From: Bacillus yapensis
Lineage (GTDB): Bacteria; Bacillota; Bacilli; Bacillales; Cytobacillaceae
Assembly (NCBI RefSeq): GCF_005280205.1
Contig: NZ_SUND01000018.1
Location: 1 to 64,000, forward strand
Length of the DNA stretch: 64,000 bases
Direction: 5' to 3'
The position numbers and the translations under genes were made by a program. The notes below the pieces were generated by a model. The model saw nothing but the letters and a program-made list of their open reading frames with translations. It was not told the DNA's origin and searched no databases. Below, one piece after another: positions 40,821-50,474 of this stretch (positions within the stretch are counted from its first letter, which is position 1; each line of letters starts with the position of its first letter).

Positions 40821-42524
40821 CTAGGCAATGGGTTTTCTACTTCTCACCTTTGACAAACCTTTTGCCTCCAAGTCTGAGAGAGCCCCTTGAGGAAAGAGTT
40901 GATTCAGCGAGTCAATCTTGTCGCAGGCAGAAAGTTCTATCCGATAGAACGAGTGTTTACGAACATAGGATAGGCATGATGAAACCCACTTCCACTGCGC
41001 CCAGTGATGTAGACCTGCTATCTTCTCCGGTAACAGGGAATGCAACACTGGTGGAAGCGTTTCTTTGAATCCCATTGCACGACGTGCAATCACATAAGAA
41101 GCAGCTTGGTGAATCGAGATTCCCAAACGCTTCATGTATTTGATTTTTCCAATTTGGGAGGTATAAGCGGGATTCACATCAAACACGGCTACCCCCATTT
41201 TCTCTGCCCGGTTTTTAATGGCAGAAATCATTTTATTATATGCAAATTGACTCATCATTTTATTGGCTTTTCTATTGCCGTATGGATGAGAAACTTTTGA
41301 TTGGGTGGTATTTAATTTTTCCAAAGCAATTGGCTTATTTAACTTCATCGCTAAATCAACAATCACTACGGCTTTGTTTTCAATGACTTTGGTTATTTGT
41401 TCAGACGTTTTTCCTTCTAAATCAAAAGAAAACACACCTGATTTTATCAGTTGACCTTTTGCATTGATATTGGACCATGCGATGTGGTCTATATTTAAAT
41501 CTAATCCTAATAAGCCGTCTGCCCGACTAAAATTTTTTTGAGGGTTTTCTGGAACATCCACTATACACTTAAAAATATAGTAGTCCCCATGGTCTTCGAC
41601 AGACCACGCAATTGGCTTTCCGTATTTCTTTTTGTTTTTGCAGCTCATCTGTGTTTCAATTGAGTGGTCAACCTGTTCTTGACCATACGGAAATACAAGA
41701 TTGTCAATTTCTATCTTAGTACCATCCGGGGTTATAAATTGTAGTTTTTGCTTCCCCGGAATATAACAAAACACGAAATTGCCGACCTTGGCATCTTTTC
41801 GCCCACTAATCGTCATTTGATGATAGCGAGCTTGTTCCCAATCTTTTCGCCACTGTTGATGGTCGTTTTGATAGTTTTCTATTGTATGTTGTGCTTTAAA
41901 TAATTTTTTCGTGCCAAAAACTACACTGTTACTATTATGTTTCAAACTTTTTACTTGTTTTTGCAACCTATCTAATCTGAATTTCAATCTACCTAATCTA
42001 TTTTTGAAATGAGCGATTTGAACATCTAAATAGTCATGTTCAAACTGATAGGCGTGATAGTAAATGTCTGTTTTTTTATAGAATTTCACGACAAAAAAAT
42101 GTCCAACTTGTTGTTCTCTAGAGTTTTGATTAAATTTTGGATTTCCGTTTACAAAGGATTGTTTGATTTTTAAAAGAGTAGTTAAATGGCGTCTGGTTGA
42201 TTTTATTTTCTTTTTAACTGAAGTCATTTGAACTTCTTTGTTTTCTATATACATTTTTCGAAGTTCATTTTGAGATTGGATTAGGGCATTCGCTTCTTGA
42301 ATAGCACTACCTGCATAATGATCATTCAATTGAAAACGTTCTTTTACGGTAAGATGCAGAGATTTTTTTCTCCTCGATTCATTCGAACGTTTTTCTAATA
42401 CTTGTGTTTGAAATGCGAAGTGTTTAGAACGACTGAACAAAAGAAGGGTATGAGAAATAGAGTCGTTATATTTTTCAGGTAACATATTTTTGTATACACG
42501 AGTAGAAAAATAGGTTTTCCTCAT
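40821..42524 (-). CDS. TnpB-related (IS200/IS605 OrfB-like) protein
   Basis: A 567-residue protein with TnpB-type RuvC motifs: Asp342 in GLDLNIDHIAW and Glu402 in IALEKLN, followed by FAYNKMISAIKNRAEKMGVAVFDVNPAYTSQ in shortened form. The usual four-Cys zinc finger after TSQ is missing, and the position where TnpB has its third acidic residue reads SIHQAAS with His472. A long N-terminal helical part (1-330) exceeds normal TnpB (about 400 residues). I recall a 'TnpB-related' subfamily with these traits. No tnpA is nearby, so it is not self-mobile. Confidence 0.85.
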   Translation of the reverse strand: MRKTYFSTRVYKNMLPEKYNDSISHTLLLFSRSKHFAFQTQVLEKRSNESRRKKSLHLTVKERFQLNDHYAGSAIQEANALIQSQNELRKMYIENKEVQMTSVKKKIKSTRRHLTTLLKIKQSFVNGNPKFNQNSREQQVGHFFVVKFYKKTDIYYHAYQFEHDYLDVQIAHFKNRLGRLKFRLDRLQKQVKSLKHNSNSVVFGTKKLFKAQHTIENYQNDHQQWRKDWEQARYHQMTISGRKDAKVGNFVFCYIPGKQKLQFITPDGTKIEIDNLVFPYGQEQVDHSIETQMSCKNKKKYGKPIAWSVEDHGDYYIFKCIVDVPENPQKNFSRADGLLGLDLNIDHIAWSNINAKGQLIKSGVFSFDLEGKTSEQITKVIENKAVVIVDLAMKLNKPIALEKLNTTQSKVSHPYGNRKANKMMSQFAYNKMISAIKNRAEKMGVAVFDVNPAYTSQIGKIKYMKRLGISIHQAASYVIARRAMGFKETLPPVLHSLLPEKIAGLHHWAQWKWVSSCLSYVRKHSFYRIELSACDKIDSLNQLFPQGALSDLEAKGLSKVRSRKPIA

Positions 42525-42754
42525 TTCTCAACCACCCCTAAAGGAACGTCTGTTCTTAATTTTATTTTATCAAATTCTCAAAACGTTGTCCTTTAAATTT
42601 CATTTAATTCCGAAATTAGACACAAAAAGCGATTCATCTCCTCCCTACGTCGTTGAGGAAGGAGTCTTCTCGCTAGTGTAGATAAATTGCTAATCCGATA
42701 ATATAAATTGAACAGTAACAGGAGCATGCTCCCAAGATTGAGAGTGATGTATAG

Positions 42755-43519
42755 ATGATTGATATTAGCAAGTTGATTCAAGGGAAAAATTTAACGGAAC
42801 TAGACGTTCAACTTGTCCAATATATTGTCACGAACATTGATAATGTATTGCAAAAAGGTGTACGTACGATTGCGAAGGAAAATTTCACTTCCCCAGCGAC
42901 GGTGATTCGTCTATCAAAAAAATTGGGTTATAGCGGATTTATCGATATGTATTATCAGCTATTACCACTCGTGAAAAAAGTGGATACTCCGAATAACGAA
43001 ATGAACGAAGACTTTTTAGGAAGTAGCCAGCACGATCTCTTGACCCATAATACGATTGCGGAAATTGAAATGTTTATTGAAAAAGTGCTCAAGCTTAACC
43101 AAAAATATATCTTTGTTTATGCAACTGGCTTTTCCGCGATTGCAGGAGAGTATCTATATAAAAAGCTATTGGTTTTAGGGAGAAAAACGATTTTCGCCAG
43201 TGGAACAGATTCTATCGGTGTTTTCGAAAATAATCTTGAGGATATAGGTGCACTCGTTGTCATCTCGAAATCAGGTGAAACTCAGGTGGTCATTGATAAG
43301 TTACTGGCAGCTAAGGAACATCGTATTTTTACTGTCTCGTTTACAAAAGAAACGAATAATCGGATTGCGAATCAATCTGATTTAAACTTTAAAATAATTG
43401 ACCATAATAAGCTCGATGACCGAAACATGTTACCGAACAGCTTCTTTCCAAGTCTACTTCTTATGTTTGAATTCATTTTCAAACAGTATATTGAAGGGTT
43501 TCTTTCAAAAAAAGAATAG
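42755..43519 (+). CDS. RpiR-family regulator of the maltose PTS locus (GlvR-like)
   Basis: A 254-residue regulator with an N-terminal RpiR helix-turn-helix (VRTIAKENFTSPATVIRLSKKLGYSG, about residues 37-62 taken loosely) and a C-terminal SIS sugar-isomerase fold that binds phosphosugars (YATGFSAIAGEY, VVISKSGETQ). In B. subtilis the activator GlvR of this family lies in the glv operon. Here it stands alone, upstream and in the same direction, with its own terminator. Ribosome site is weak (GAGAGTG). A 12-bp palindrome GGAGCATGCTCC at 42721 precedes it. Confidence 0.9.
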   Translation: MIDISKLIQGKNLTELDVQLVQYIVTNIDNVLQKGVRTIAKENFTSPATVIRLSKKLGYSGFIDMYYQLLPLVKKVDTPNNEMNEDFLGSSQHDLLTHNTIAEIEMFIEKVLKLNQKYIFVYATGFSAIAGEYLYKKLLVLGRKTIFASGTDSIGVFENNLEDIGALVVISKSGETQVVIDKLLAAKEHRIFTVSFTKETNNRIANQSDLNFKIIDHNKLDDRNMLPNSFFPSLLLMFEFIFKQYIEGFLSKKE

Positions 43520-43526
43520 GAATTCA

Positions 43527-43558
43527 TGAAACGTGTTTCTATGAGTGAAACACGTTTT
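43527..43558 (+). terminator. intrinsic terminator after the RpiR gene
   Basis: AAACGTGTTTC and GAAACACGTTT form a perfect 11-bp stem around seven bases, followed by T. Confidence 0.85.
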
Positions 43559-43575
43559 TTAACTTCTCGAATCTA

Positions 43576-43604
43576 TCGACAGTAAAGCGGTTACATTGTA
43601 ATCT
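43576..43604 (+). promoter_or_regulatory. candidate glvC promoter with cre-like palindrome
   Basis: TCGACA (43576-43581), 17-base spacer, TAATCT (43599-43604). The spacer holds GTAAAGCGGTTACA (43582-43595), a cre-like palindrome with two outer mismatches. The weak -10 fits an activator-dependent promoter. Confidence 0.5.
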
Positions 43605-43640
43605 AAACGTGTTAGAAAAAATGCATAGGGGGAAGGCAAT

Positions 43641-45230
43641 ATGAAAACAAAAATCATGGATGGCATGCAGCGCTTTTCAAAAGCTATGTTCATTCCAGTA
43701 CTTATTCTACCAATTGCTGGTATTTTAATTGCCTTAGGAAATTTATTAACAAACGCAAGATTAATGGAAGTAATGCCATTTTTAGATAATCCGATTACGA
43801 CAGGATTCGGAACCATTTTAACCGGATCTTTAGTATCTATTCTTGGTAACTTAGGACTCATATTCTGTGTTGGTATCGCGGTCGGTTTGGCGAATAAAGA
43901 GAAAGCGTTTGCTGGATTCACTGCTTTATTAGGATATTTAGTGTTTGTAAATGCAATGAATAAATTCATGGGTCTCAGCGGGGTGCTTTTTGAAGGAGAG
44001 TCCTTACAGGGAACCGGACAAACTCTAGTATTAGGGGTACAAATTCTTGACATGGGTGTGTTCCTAGGATTGATTCTCGGAGCAATCACAGCCATGGTTC
44101 ATAACAAGTTTATTGATAAGGAATTCAAAGGTGCTTTTCAAATTTATGGTGGCTCACGATTTGTCTTTATCGTACTGATACCAGTCGTTGTTTTACTATC
44201 AATTGCACTTACTTATATCTGGCCGTTCTTCCAAAGTGGAATCAATCAACTGGGAACACTGATTAATCACAGTGGAAGCTTCGGAATTTTCTTATATGGC
44301 GCGTTGGAGCGTTTGTTAATTCCAACTGGACTACATCATTTAGTTTATACACCATTTTTATACACAACATTGGGTGGTGTAGTAGATGTTGGTGGGCAAG
44401 TCTATGAAGGTGCGAGAAACATTTACTACGCAGAAATCGCTGACCCAGCTGTAAAGGTTCTTTCTGAAAGTGTTATATGGGACGCTCGTGGTATTTCAAA
44501 AATGTTCGGTTTAATCGGAGCATGTTTGGCGATGTACCATTGTGCGAAGCCAGAGAACAAGCGTAAGGTAAAAGCGATTTTAATACCAGCTGCAGTTACT
44601 TCTATGATTGCAGGTGTAACAGAACCAATCGAATTCTCATTCATGTTTGTCGCTCCATTATTATTCGTAGTTCACGCTGCTTTAAGTGGTCTAAGCATGG
44701 TGACATTGAATTTATTAGATGTTAGAGCAATTGGTCCAAACGGAATGATTGACTTCCTATTATTCAACTTACCGTTAGGAATCGAAAAAACACATTGGCC
44801 AATGTACATTTTAGTAGGTCTAATCTACTTCGGTATCTATTATCTTGTGTTCCGTTTCTTAATTACAAAGTTCAACTTTAAAACAGTCGGAAGAGAAGAT
44901 GCAGGCGAAGAAACAAAATTATATTCAAAGAAAGATTACAACGAGAAAAAAGCTGGCGTATCTAATCCAGAAGCTGAGGATGACATTGCTGGAGTTATTG
45001 TTGGCGCACTAGGTGGAGCAAGTAATATTAATACAGTCACAAACTGCTACACAAGACTTCGATTAACTCTAGATAACCCAGAGGCTGTTGATGAAGATGT
45101 GTTGAAGCAACAAACAGGTGCTAGTGGAGTCATCATTCGAGATAAAAATGTTCAAGTTGTTTATGGATTACAGGTAACAAGCATTCGAAAAGCAGTAGAC
45201 AGTTATTTAGGATTTTCGGCAAACGAATAA
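43641..45230 (+). CDS. glvC: PTS alpha-glucoside (maltose) transporter, EIICB
   Basis: A 529-residue membrane permease with an N-terminal EIIC domain of the glucose superfamily (about 10-420, with GITEPIEFSFMF-type motif reading AGVTEPIEFSFMF) and a C-terminal EIIB domain whose phosphorylated Cys469 lies in VTNCYTRLRL. It lacks EIIA; the separate EIIA at 46843 probably supplies it. Imports and phosphorylates maltose or related alpha-glucosides, judged from the adjacent GH4 enzyme. GGGGGAAGG precedes the ATG. Confidence 0.93.
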   Translation: MKTKIMDGMQRFSKAMFIPVLILPIAGILIALGNLLTNARLMEVMPFLDNPITTGFGTILTGSLVSILGNLGLIFCVGIAVGLANKEKAFAGFTALLGYLVFVNAMNKFMGLSGVLFEGESLQGTGQTLVLGVQILDMGVFLGLILGAITAMVHNKFIDKEFKGAFQIYGGSRFVFIVLIPVVVLLSIALTYIWPFFQSGINQLGTLINHSGSFGIFLYGALERLLIPTGLHHLVYTPFLYTTLGGVVDVGGQVYEGARNIYYAEIADPAVKVLSESVIWDARGISKMFGLIGACLAMYHCAKPENKRKVKAILIPAAVTSMIAGVTEPIEFSFMFVAPLLFVVHAALSGLSMVTLNLLDVRAIGPNGMIDFLLFNLPLGIEKTHWPMYILVGLIYFGIYYLVFRFLITKFNFKTVGREDAGEETKLYSKKDYNEKKAGVSNPEAEDDIAGVIVGALGGASNINTVTNCYTRLRLTLDNPEAVDEDVLKQQTGASGVIIRDKNVQVVYGLQVTSIRKAVDSYLGFSANE

Positions 45231-45247
45231 AAAATATAAAACAGTAG

Positions 45248-46588
<1,341 letters not shown>

Positions 46589-46605
46589 TAGTAGATAGAG
46601 AGAAA

Positions 46606-46639
46606 GGGCGAAAAATGCATAGTGCTTTTTCGCCCTTTT
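46606..46639 (+). terminator. intrinsic terminator after glvA
   Basis: GGGCGAAAAA and TTTTTCGCCC form a 10-bp stem around ten bases, followed by TTTT. It directly precedes repeat copy 2. Confidence 0.82.
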
Positions 46640-46644
46640 CATAA

Positions 46645-46796
46645 GGCACTTTTCGCAAAGATGTTTTTTTAAATAAAAACAATAAAAGTAGTAGCGAAAA
46701 GTGCTGTACATAAATAATAAGTACCTCTAAATCATATAAGATGTGTAAATGTCGGCTTTAGATTTTTTTTCGAAGAAAAAAAATTAGGACATTTAC
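46645..46796 (-). repeat. dispersed repeat, copy 2 (minus orientation)
   Basis: GGCACTTTTCGC (46645-46656) pairs with GCGAAAAGTGCT (46694-46705). GTAAATGTC (46745-46753) pairs with GACATTTAC (46788-46796). The reverse complement follows the sequence of copy 1 at 24411 through GTAAATGTCC, GACATTTACAC and GCACTTTTCGCT. Copy 2 carries an extra small hairpin of ~26 bases (T and A runs around TTCGAA) inside the GTAAATGTC pair. Confidence 0.75.
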
Positions 46797-46842
46797 AAAA
46801 AAGATAGAAGTAAAGAGCCTAAATCAAAAGGAGATAATTAGG

Positions 46843-47334
46843 ATGTTGAAGAAACTGTTTGGAAAAAAAGAGACATTGGTAGACCTTGTTGCACCAATTA
46901 CGGGAAAAGTAGTTAAAATTGAAGATGTACCAGACCAAGTGTTTAGTCAGAAAATGATAGGAGATGGCATTGCGATTGAGCCTGTTGAAGGGGTAGTCGT
47001 TGCTCCTGTAGATGGAGAGATTGCACAAATTTTTCCAACCAATCATGCTGTTGGGATTCGCACCCAAGATGGGTTAGAAGTCTTAATTCATATTGGGATG
47101 GAAACGGTCGCCATGGGTGGAGAAGGATTCACAGGCCATGTGAAACAAGGTGACAAAGTTAAAGCAGGTGACACACTTGTTACCTTTGATTTGGACCTTG
47201 TGAAAGAAAAAGCAGAAAGCACAATATCACCAATTGTTATCACCAACTCTGAAGCGGTAGAATCCTTAACCAAAACAGAAGCAAACCTAGTAACATTCGG
47301 CAAATCCGTTTTGCTACAAGTGAAAATGAAATAG
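46843..47334 (+). CDS. PTS glucose-family EIIA protein
   Basis: A 163-residue cytoplasmic phosphocarrier of the glucose-type EIIA class. The phosphorylated His83 lies in LIHIGMETV, with the companion His68 in PTNHAVGI; the beta-sandwich signature GEGFTGHVKQGDKVKAGD follows. It probably donates phosphate to the EIICB at 43641, which lacks EIIA. An AAAAGGAG site precedes the ATG. Repeat copy 2 and a terminator separate it from glvA, so it may be expressed independently. Confidence 0.94.
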   Translation: MLKKLFGKKETLVDLVAPITGKVVKIEDVPDQVFSQKMIGDGIAIEPVEGVVVAPVDGEIAQIFPTNHAVGIRTQDGLEVLIHIGMETVAMGGEGFTGHVKQGDKVKAGDTLVTFDLDLVKEKAESTISPIVITNSEAVESLTKTEANLVTFGKSVLLQVKMK

Positions 47335-47341
47335 ATTATTT

Positions 47342-47388
47342 AAAAAGGCTTCTCATGAGTTATTCAAAAACTGGTGGGAAGCTTTTTC
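47342..47388 (+). terminator. intrinsic terminator after the EIIA gene
   Basis: AAAAAGGCTTC pairs with GAAGCTTTTT with a bulge, giving a long-loop hairpin ending in a T run. Confidence 0.65.
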
Positions 47389-47435
47389 TCATTGGAGATT
47401 GATAGAATGCAATAGTTTTTAAAAGTCGAAAGATT

Positions 47436-47463
47436 TTGTGGATTAAGAATACTCTGTTAAAAT
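47436..47463 (+). promoter_or_regulatory. candidate promoter of the aldehyde dehydrogenase gene
   Basis: TTGTGG (47436-47441), 16-base spacer, TAAAAT (47458-47463), 45 bases before the start codon. Confidence 0.45.
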
Positions 47464-47507
47464 ATAGATGAATAGAACCAACCTAAAACACAAAAGAGGG
47501 TATGAAT

Positions 47508-48929
47508 ATGAAAAAGCAATATTATGTAAATGGTGAATGGAAGACTGCAGAGAAATATGCTGATCTCTACTCCCCTTATTCTAAAGAAGTCATTGCTCAA
47601 ATTCCACAAGCAACTCTTGGAGAAGTAGAACAAGCAATTGACATTGCCCATAATTCAAGAAAGCAAATGGAAGAACTGACTGCTTATGAGCGCGCAGTGA
47701 TTTTAGAACATATTGCACAACTATTCATGGAGAACCGTCAAAAGGCTGCTGAGATTATCTCGTTAGAAGCAGCAAAGCCAATGAAATTCGCGTTAGGCGA
47801 AATCGATCGTACGATTGAAACGTATAAATTTGCTGCGGAAGAAGCAAAGCGTTTAACTGGTGAAATGATCCCGATGGACGCGGCAAAAAACGGTGCTAAT
47901 CGCTTTGGTTACACAATCGAGCAACCACTCGGAGTGATTGGTGCGATTACGCCATTTAACTTCCCGCAAAACTTAGTAGCACATAAAGTAGGACCGGCTA
48001 TTGCATCTGGGAATACTATCGTACTGAAGCCAGCTTCCCAAACGCCACTTTCAGCTCTATTTTTAGCTGAATTAATTGACCAGACAGCATTGCCTAAAGG
48101 TGCCTTTAACGTCATTACAGGTAGTGGCAGAATCGTTGGGGATGCATTGGTAAAGAGTGACAAAGTCAAAATGATTACATTCACCGGCAGCCCTGGTGTA
48201 GGAATTGATATTCGCAACAAGGCGGGCTTGAAAAAAGTGGCTCTTGAGCTTGGATCAAATGCGGGCTTAATTATTGATAAAAATGTAGATTTAGCCCAAA
48301 TCGTTCCGAAATGTGTGACAGGTGCTTTTTCAAACCAAGGGCAAGTCTGTATTTCGTTACAACGTACCTATGTCATGGATGAACTTTTTGATGAATTTGT
48401 TGAACAATTTACAGCTGCTACGAAGCAGTTAGTGGTCGGTAGTCCGCTTGATGAAACAACAGATATCTCTGCCATGATCAATCCAGTTGAACAAGATCGA
48501 GCTCTTAGCTGGGTACAAGAGGCAATGGAAAACGGTGCTGAGGTTGTAGCAGGTGGCAATATCGCTGATGGCGTCTTTATGCCAACGATTTTAACAAATG
48601 TAGATGCGACGTTAAAGGTTTCATGTCAGGAAGTTTTTGCTCCGATTGTAGTCGTCAACAGAATTTCTTCTGTAGAAGAAGGAATTGCAGCCATTAATGA
48701 TTCCAATTATGGTCTCCAAGCAGGAATTTTCACAAATGATATTCAAACAGCCTTCAAAGCTTCAAAAGAGTTAGAAGTCGGCGGTGTCATGATTAATGAT
48801 ATTCCAACCTACCGTGTCGACCAAATGCCATATGGTGGCGTGAAAGAAAGCGGCACGGGTAAAGAAGGACTAAAATATGCGATTCATGAAATGACCGAAA
48901 CAAAGCTTGTTGTTTGGAATCAAAACTAA
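47508..48929 (+). CDS. NAD(P)-dependent aldehyde dehydrogenase
   Basis: A ~473-residue cytosolic enzyme of the ALDH superfamily, oxidising an aldehyde to an acid. The catalytic Cys lies in NQGQVCISLQR, the general-base Glu in LELGSNAG, and the cofactor region is TFTGSPGVG. GAITPFNFPQNL carries the oxyanion Asn. The length is typical. I choose the second ATG (47508), seven bases after GAGGG. The best resemblance is to lactaldehyde or glyceraldehyde-3-phosphate-like branches, but the substrate cannot be fixed. It is monocistronic. Confidence 0.9.
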   Translation: MKKQYYVNGEWKTAEKYADLYSPYSKEVIAQIPQATLGEVEQAIDIAHNSRKQMEELTAYERAVILEHIAQLFMENRQKAAEIISLEAAKPMKFALGEIDRTIETYKFAAEEAKRLTGEMIPMDAAKNGANRFGYTIEQPLGVIGAITPFNFPQNLVAHKVGPAIASGNTIVLKPASQTPLSALFLAELIDQTALPKGAFNVITGSGRIVGDALVKSDKVKMITFTGSPGVGIDIRNKAGLKKVALELGSNAGLIIDKNVDLAQIVPKCVTGAFSNQGQVCISLQRTYVMDELFDEFVEQFTAATKQLVVGSPLDETTDISAMINPVEQDRALSWVQEAMENGAEVVAGGNIADGVFMPTILTNVDATLKVSCQEVFAPIVVVNRISSVEEGIAAINDSNYGLQAGIFTNDIQTAFKASKELEVGGVMINDIPTYRVDQMPYGGVKESGTGKEGLKYAIHEMTETKLVVWNQN

Positions 48930-49027
48930 TATCTCTGCAGATGCAGTTAAGAATTTAATGGCAGCTCATAATATGGAATATAGCAATATGAATTTGATTT
49001 GATATCGTTTACTTTATCTGCAAAATG

Positions 49028-49059
49028 GACTACTTCCTAATACAAGGAAGTAGTCTTTT
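49028..49059 (+). terminator. intrinsic terminator after the aldehyde dehydrogenase gene
   Basis: GACTACTTCCT and AGGAAGTAGTC form a perfect 11-bp stem around six bases, followed by TTTT. Confidence 0.87.
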
Positions 49060-49184
49060 ACATATATAGGGAAATGATTGGAGTACTCGCTTCGGAATGA
49101 GCGCAGGACAGAATATTTAGAAATATTCATACATTTAATGTATCATTTAATAGAGTTCATTTGTAAAACACGGAGGTGGAAATC

Positions 49185-50006
49185 TTGAACTACCATATTT
49201 GTGCAACCTGTGGAGTTCAATATGAAGGTTCAACTGAATCACCAGAACAATGTACGATTTGTAATGAAGAAAGACAATATGTAAATCCTAATGGACAGTC
49301 TTGGACAACCTTAGGGGAAATGAGTAAAAACGGATATAAGAATAACTTGAATTTGGAGGAAACAGGCTTATACAGCCTGAAAACTACTCCAGATTTCGGA
49401 ATCGGTCAAACGGCGTACATAGTACAAAGTGAAGGTTTCAATATGATGTGGGATTGTATCACATATATAGATGAGGCGACGATAAAAAGGATAGAAGATT
49501 TAGGTGGCCTCCAAGCGATTGCCCTTTCCCATCCACATTATTATTCCACACAAGTTGAATGGGCAGAAATATTCAATGCACCTATCTATATTCATGAAGA
49601 TGATAAAGAATGGGTCACAAGACGAAGTGATAAAATCATCTTTTGGTCAGGGGAATCCCTCGAATTAGATAAAGGCAAAGTTATACATCGTTTAGGTGGG
49701 CATTTTAAGGGTGGTTCTGTCTTAGAATGGAAAGATGGGAATGAGCAAAAGGGAATTTTGCTATCGGGTGATATCATTCAAGTTGTTGCAGACCGCGAGT
49801 GGGTTAGTTTTATGTATAGCTATCCTAATTTAATCCCACTACCTGTCTCTAAAGTACAAGAAATAGCAAAGAGAGTAAATGAATTGAAATTTGACCGACT
49901 ATATAATGCTTTTCATCGAATTGTAAAAGAAGATGCAAAAAACGCTGTACAAAAGTCAGCGGCTCGATATATTGCAGCATTAAATGGTACTTTGTTTAAC
50001 ACCTAA
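49185..50006 (+). CDS. MBL-fold hydrolase-like protein with N-terminal rubredoxin-type zinc knuckle
   Basis: A ~273-residue protein. Residues 6-30 carry two C-x2-C pairs (CATC and CTIC), a rubredoxin-like metal knuckle. A metallo-beta-lactamase fold follows with SHPHYYS in place of the usual HxHxDH, GGHFKGGSV and LLSGDIIQ. The Asp-His of the first metal motif appears replaced, so classic two-zinc hydrolysis is uncertain. I choose the TTG at 49185, eight bases after CGGAGG; GTG 49176 would sit in that site. Substrate unknown; detoxification is a guess only. Confidence 0.82.
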   Translation: MNYHICATCGVQYEGSTESPEQCTICNEERQYVNPNGQSWTTLGEMSKNGYKNNLNLEETGLYSLKTTPDFGIGQTAYIVQSEGFNMMWDCITYIDEATIKRIEDLGGLQAIALSHPHYYSTQVEWAEIFNAPIYIHEDDKEWVTRRSDKIIFWSGESLELDKGKVIHRLGGHFKGGSVLEWKDGNEQKGILLSGDIIQVVADREWVSFMYSYPNLIPLPVSKVQEIAKRVNELKFDRLYNAFHRIVKEDAKNAVQKSAARYIAALNGTLFNT

Positions 50007-50030
50007 TTCTTTTATTTTCTTGGGTTTTAA

Positions 50031-50074
50031 AGGGTTTCCTATAGGATCGTTGATCTTATGGGAGGCTCTTTTTT
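50031..50074 (+). terminator. intrinsic terminator after the MBL-fold gene
   Basis: An imperfect hairpin (GGGTTTCCTATAGGATC against GATCTTATGGGAGGCTC) followed by six T. From here to 50260 is AT-rich spacer with no supported gene, presumably holding the promoter of the riboswitch transcript. Confidence 0.65.
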
Positions 50075-50263
50075 GTGCAAGGAAAAGGCTACAAGAAATT
50101 TTATAGGACAATTTACACCTTTTATTAGTATAATAATAATGGTAAAATCATACTGTTGTAGAAAAAGTAAACATCTTTTTATAACGCTTTATTCCTATCT
50201 TTTACCCAAATGGGTGAGTTTTGTAGGGGTAAGAATCGAATAATAATTTTATTTTTGTAATAC

Positions 50264-50355
50264 TCCTTCGATAATAGCAAACCCATTGAAAGATGGGGAC
50301 GCAAAGCTGCGGGCCTAATGAAATCATTCTATGGCAGCCGGGTTGCCGAAAAGGT
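50264..50355 (+). ncRNA. cyclic di-GMP-I (GEMM-I) riboswitch aptamer
   Basis: All conserved blocks are present in order: GCAAACC, GACGCAAAGC, GGGCCTAA and the receptor hairpin GGCAGCCGGGTTGCC. CCTT (50265-50268) can pair with AAGG (50351-50354) as the closing helix P1. The AAAAGG at 50349-50354 could instead pair with CCTTTT (50386-50391), so an OFF switch through the following terminator is the simplest model; that is inference. Confidence 0.95.
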
Positions 50356-50371
50356 TGGATAGTTACTTAAT

Positions 50372-50418
50372 AAGGCTGATTTTTGCCTTTTTATGTCCAC
50401 CTAGTGTGGACTTTTTTT
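50372..50418 (+). terminator. two tandem terminator hairpins of the c-di-GMP riboswitch
   Basis: First hairpin: AAGGC (50372-50376) with GCCTT (50385-50389), then TTT. Second: GTCCAC (50395-50400) with GTGGAC (50406-50411), then seven T. Both lie between the aptamer and the transporter gene. Confidence 0.85.
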
Positions 50419-50474
50419 GTCGAAAATTGTCTAGCAACTAGAAGGAATGGTATTCAAAAGGAAAGGAAGTAGAA

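Noticed and set aside
40850-41300. Plus-strand frames opposite the TnpB-related gene
   Set aside because: Frame shadows of the minus-strand gene, which has clear catalytic motifs.
42721-42732. GGAGCATGCTCC palindrome as GlvR operator
   Set aside because: A single perfect 12-mer without a second copy at the glvC promoter; too little to support.
42593-42781. 62-residue minus-strand frame upstream of the RpiR gene
   Set aside because: It overlaps the regulator's start, has no ribosome site and resembles no protein I know.
50058-50243. 61-residue frame before the riboswitch
   Set aside because: It starts inside the terminator of the MBL gene and shows no protein-like composition.
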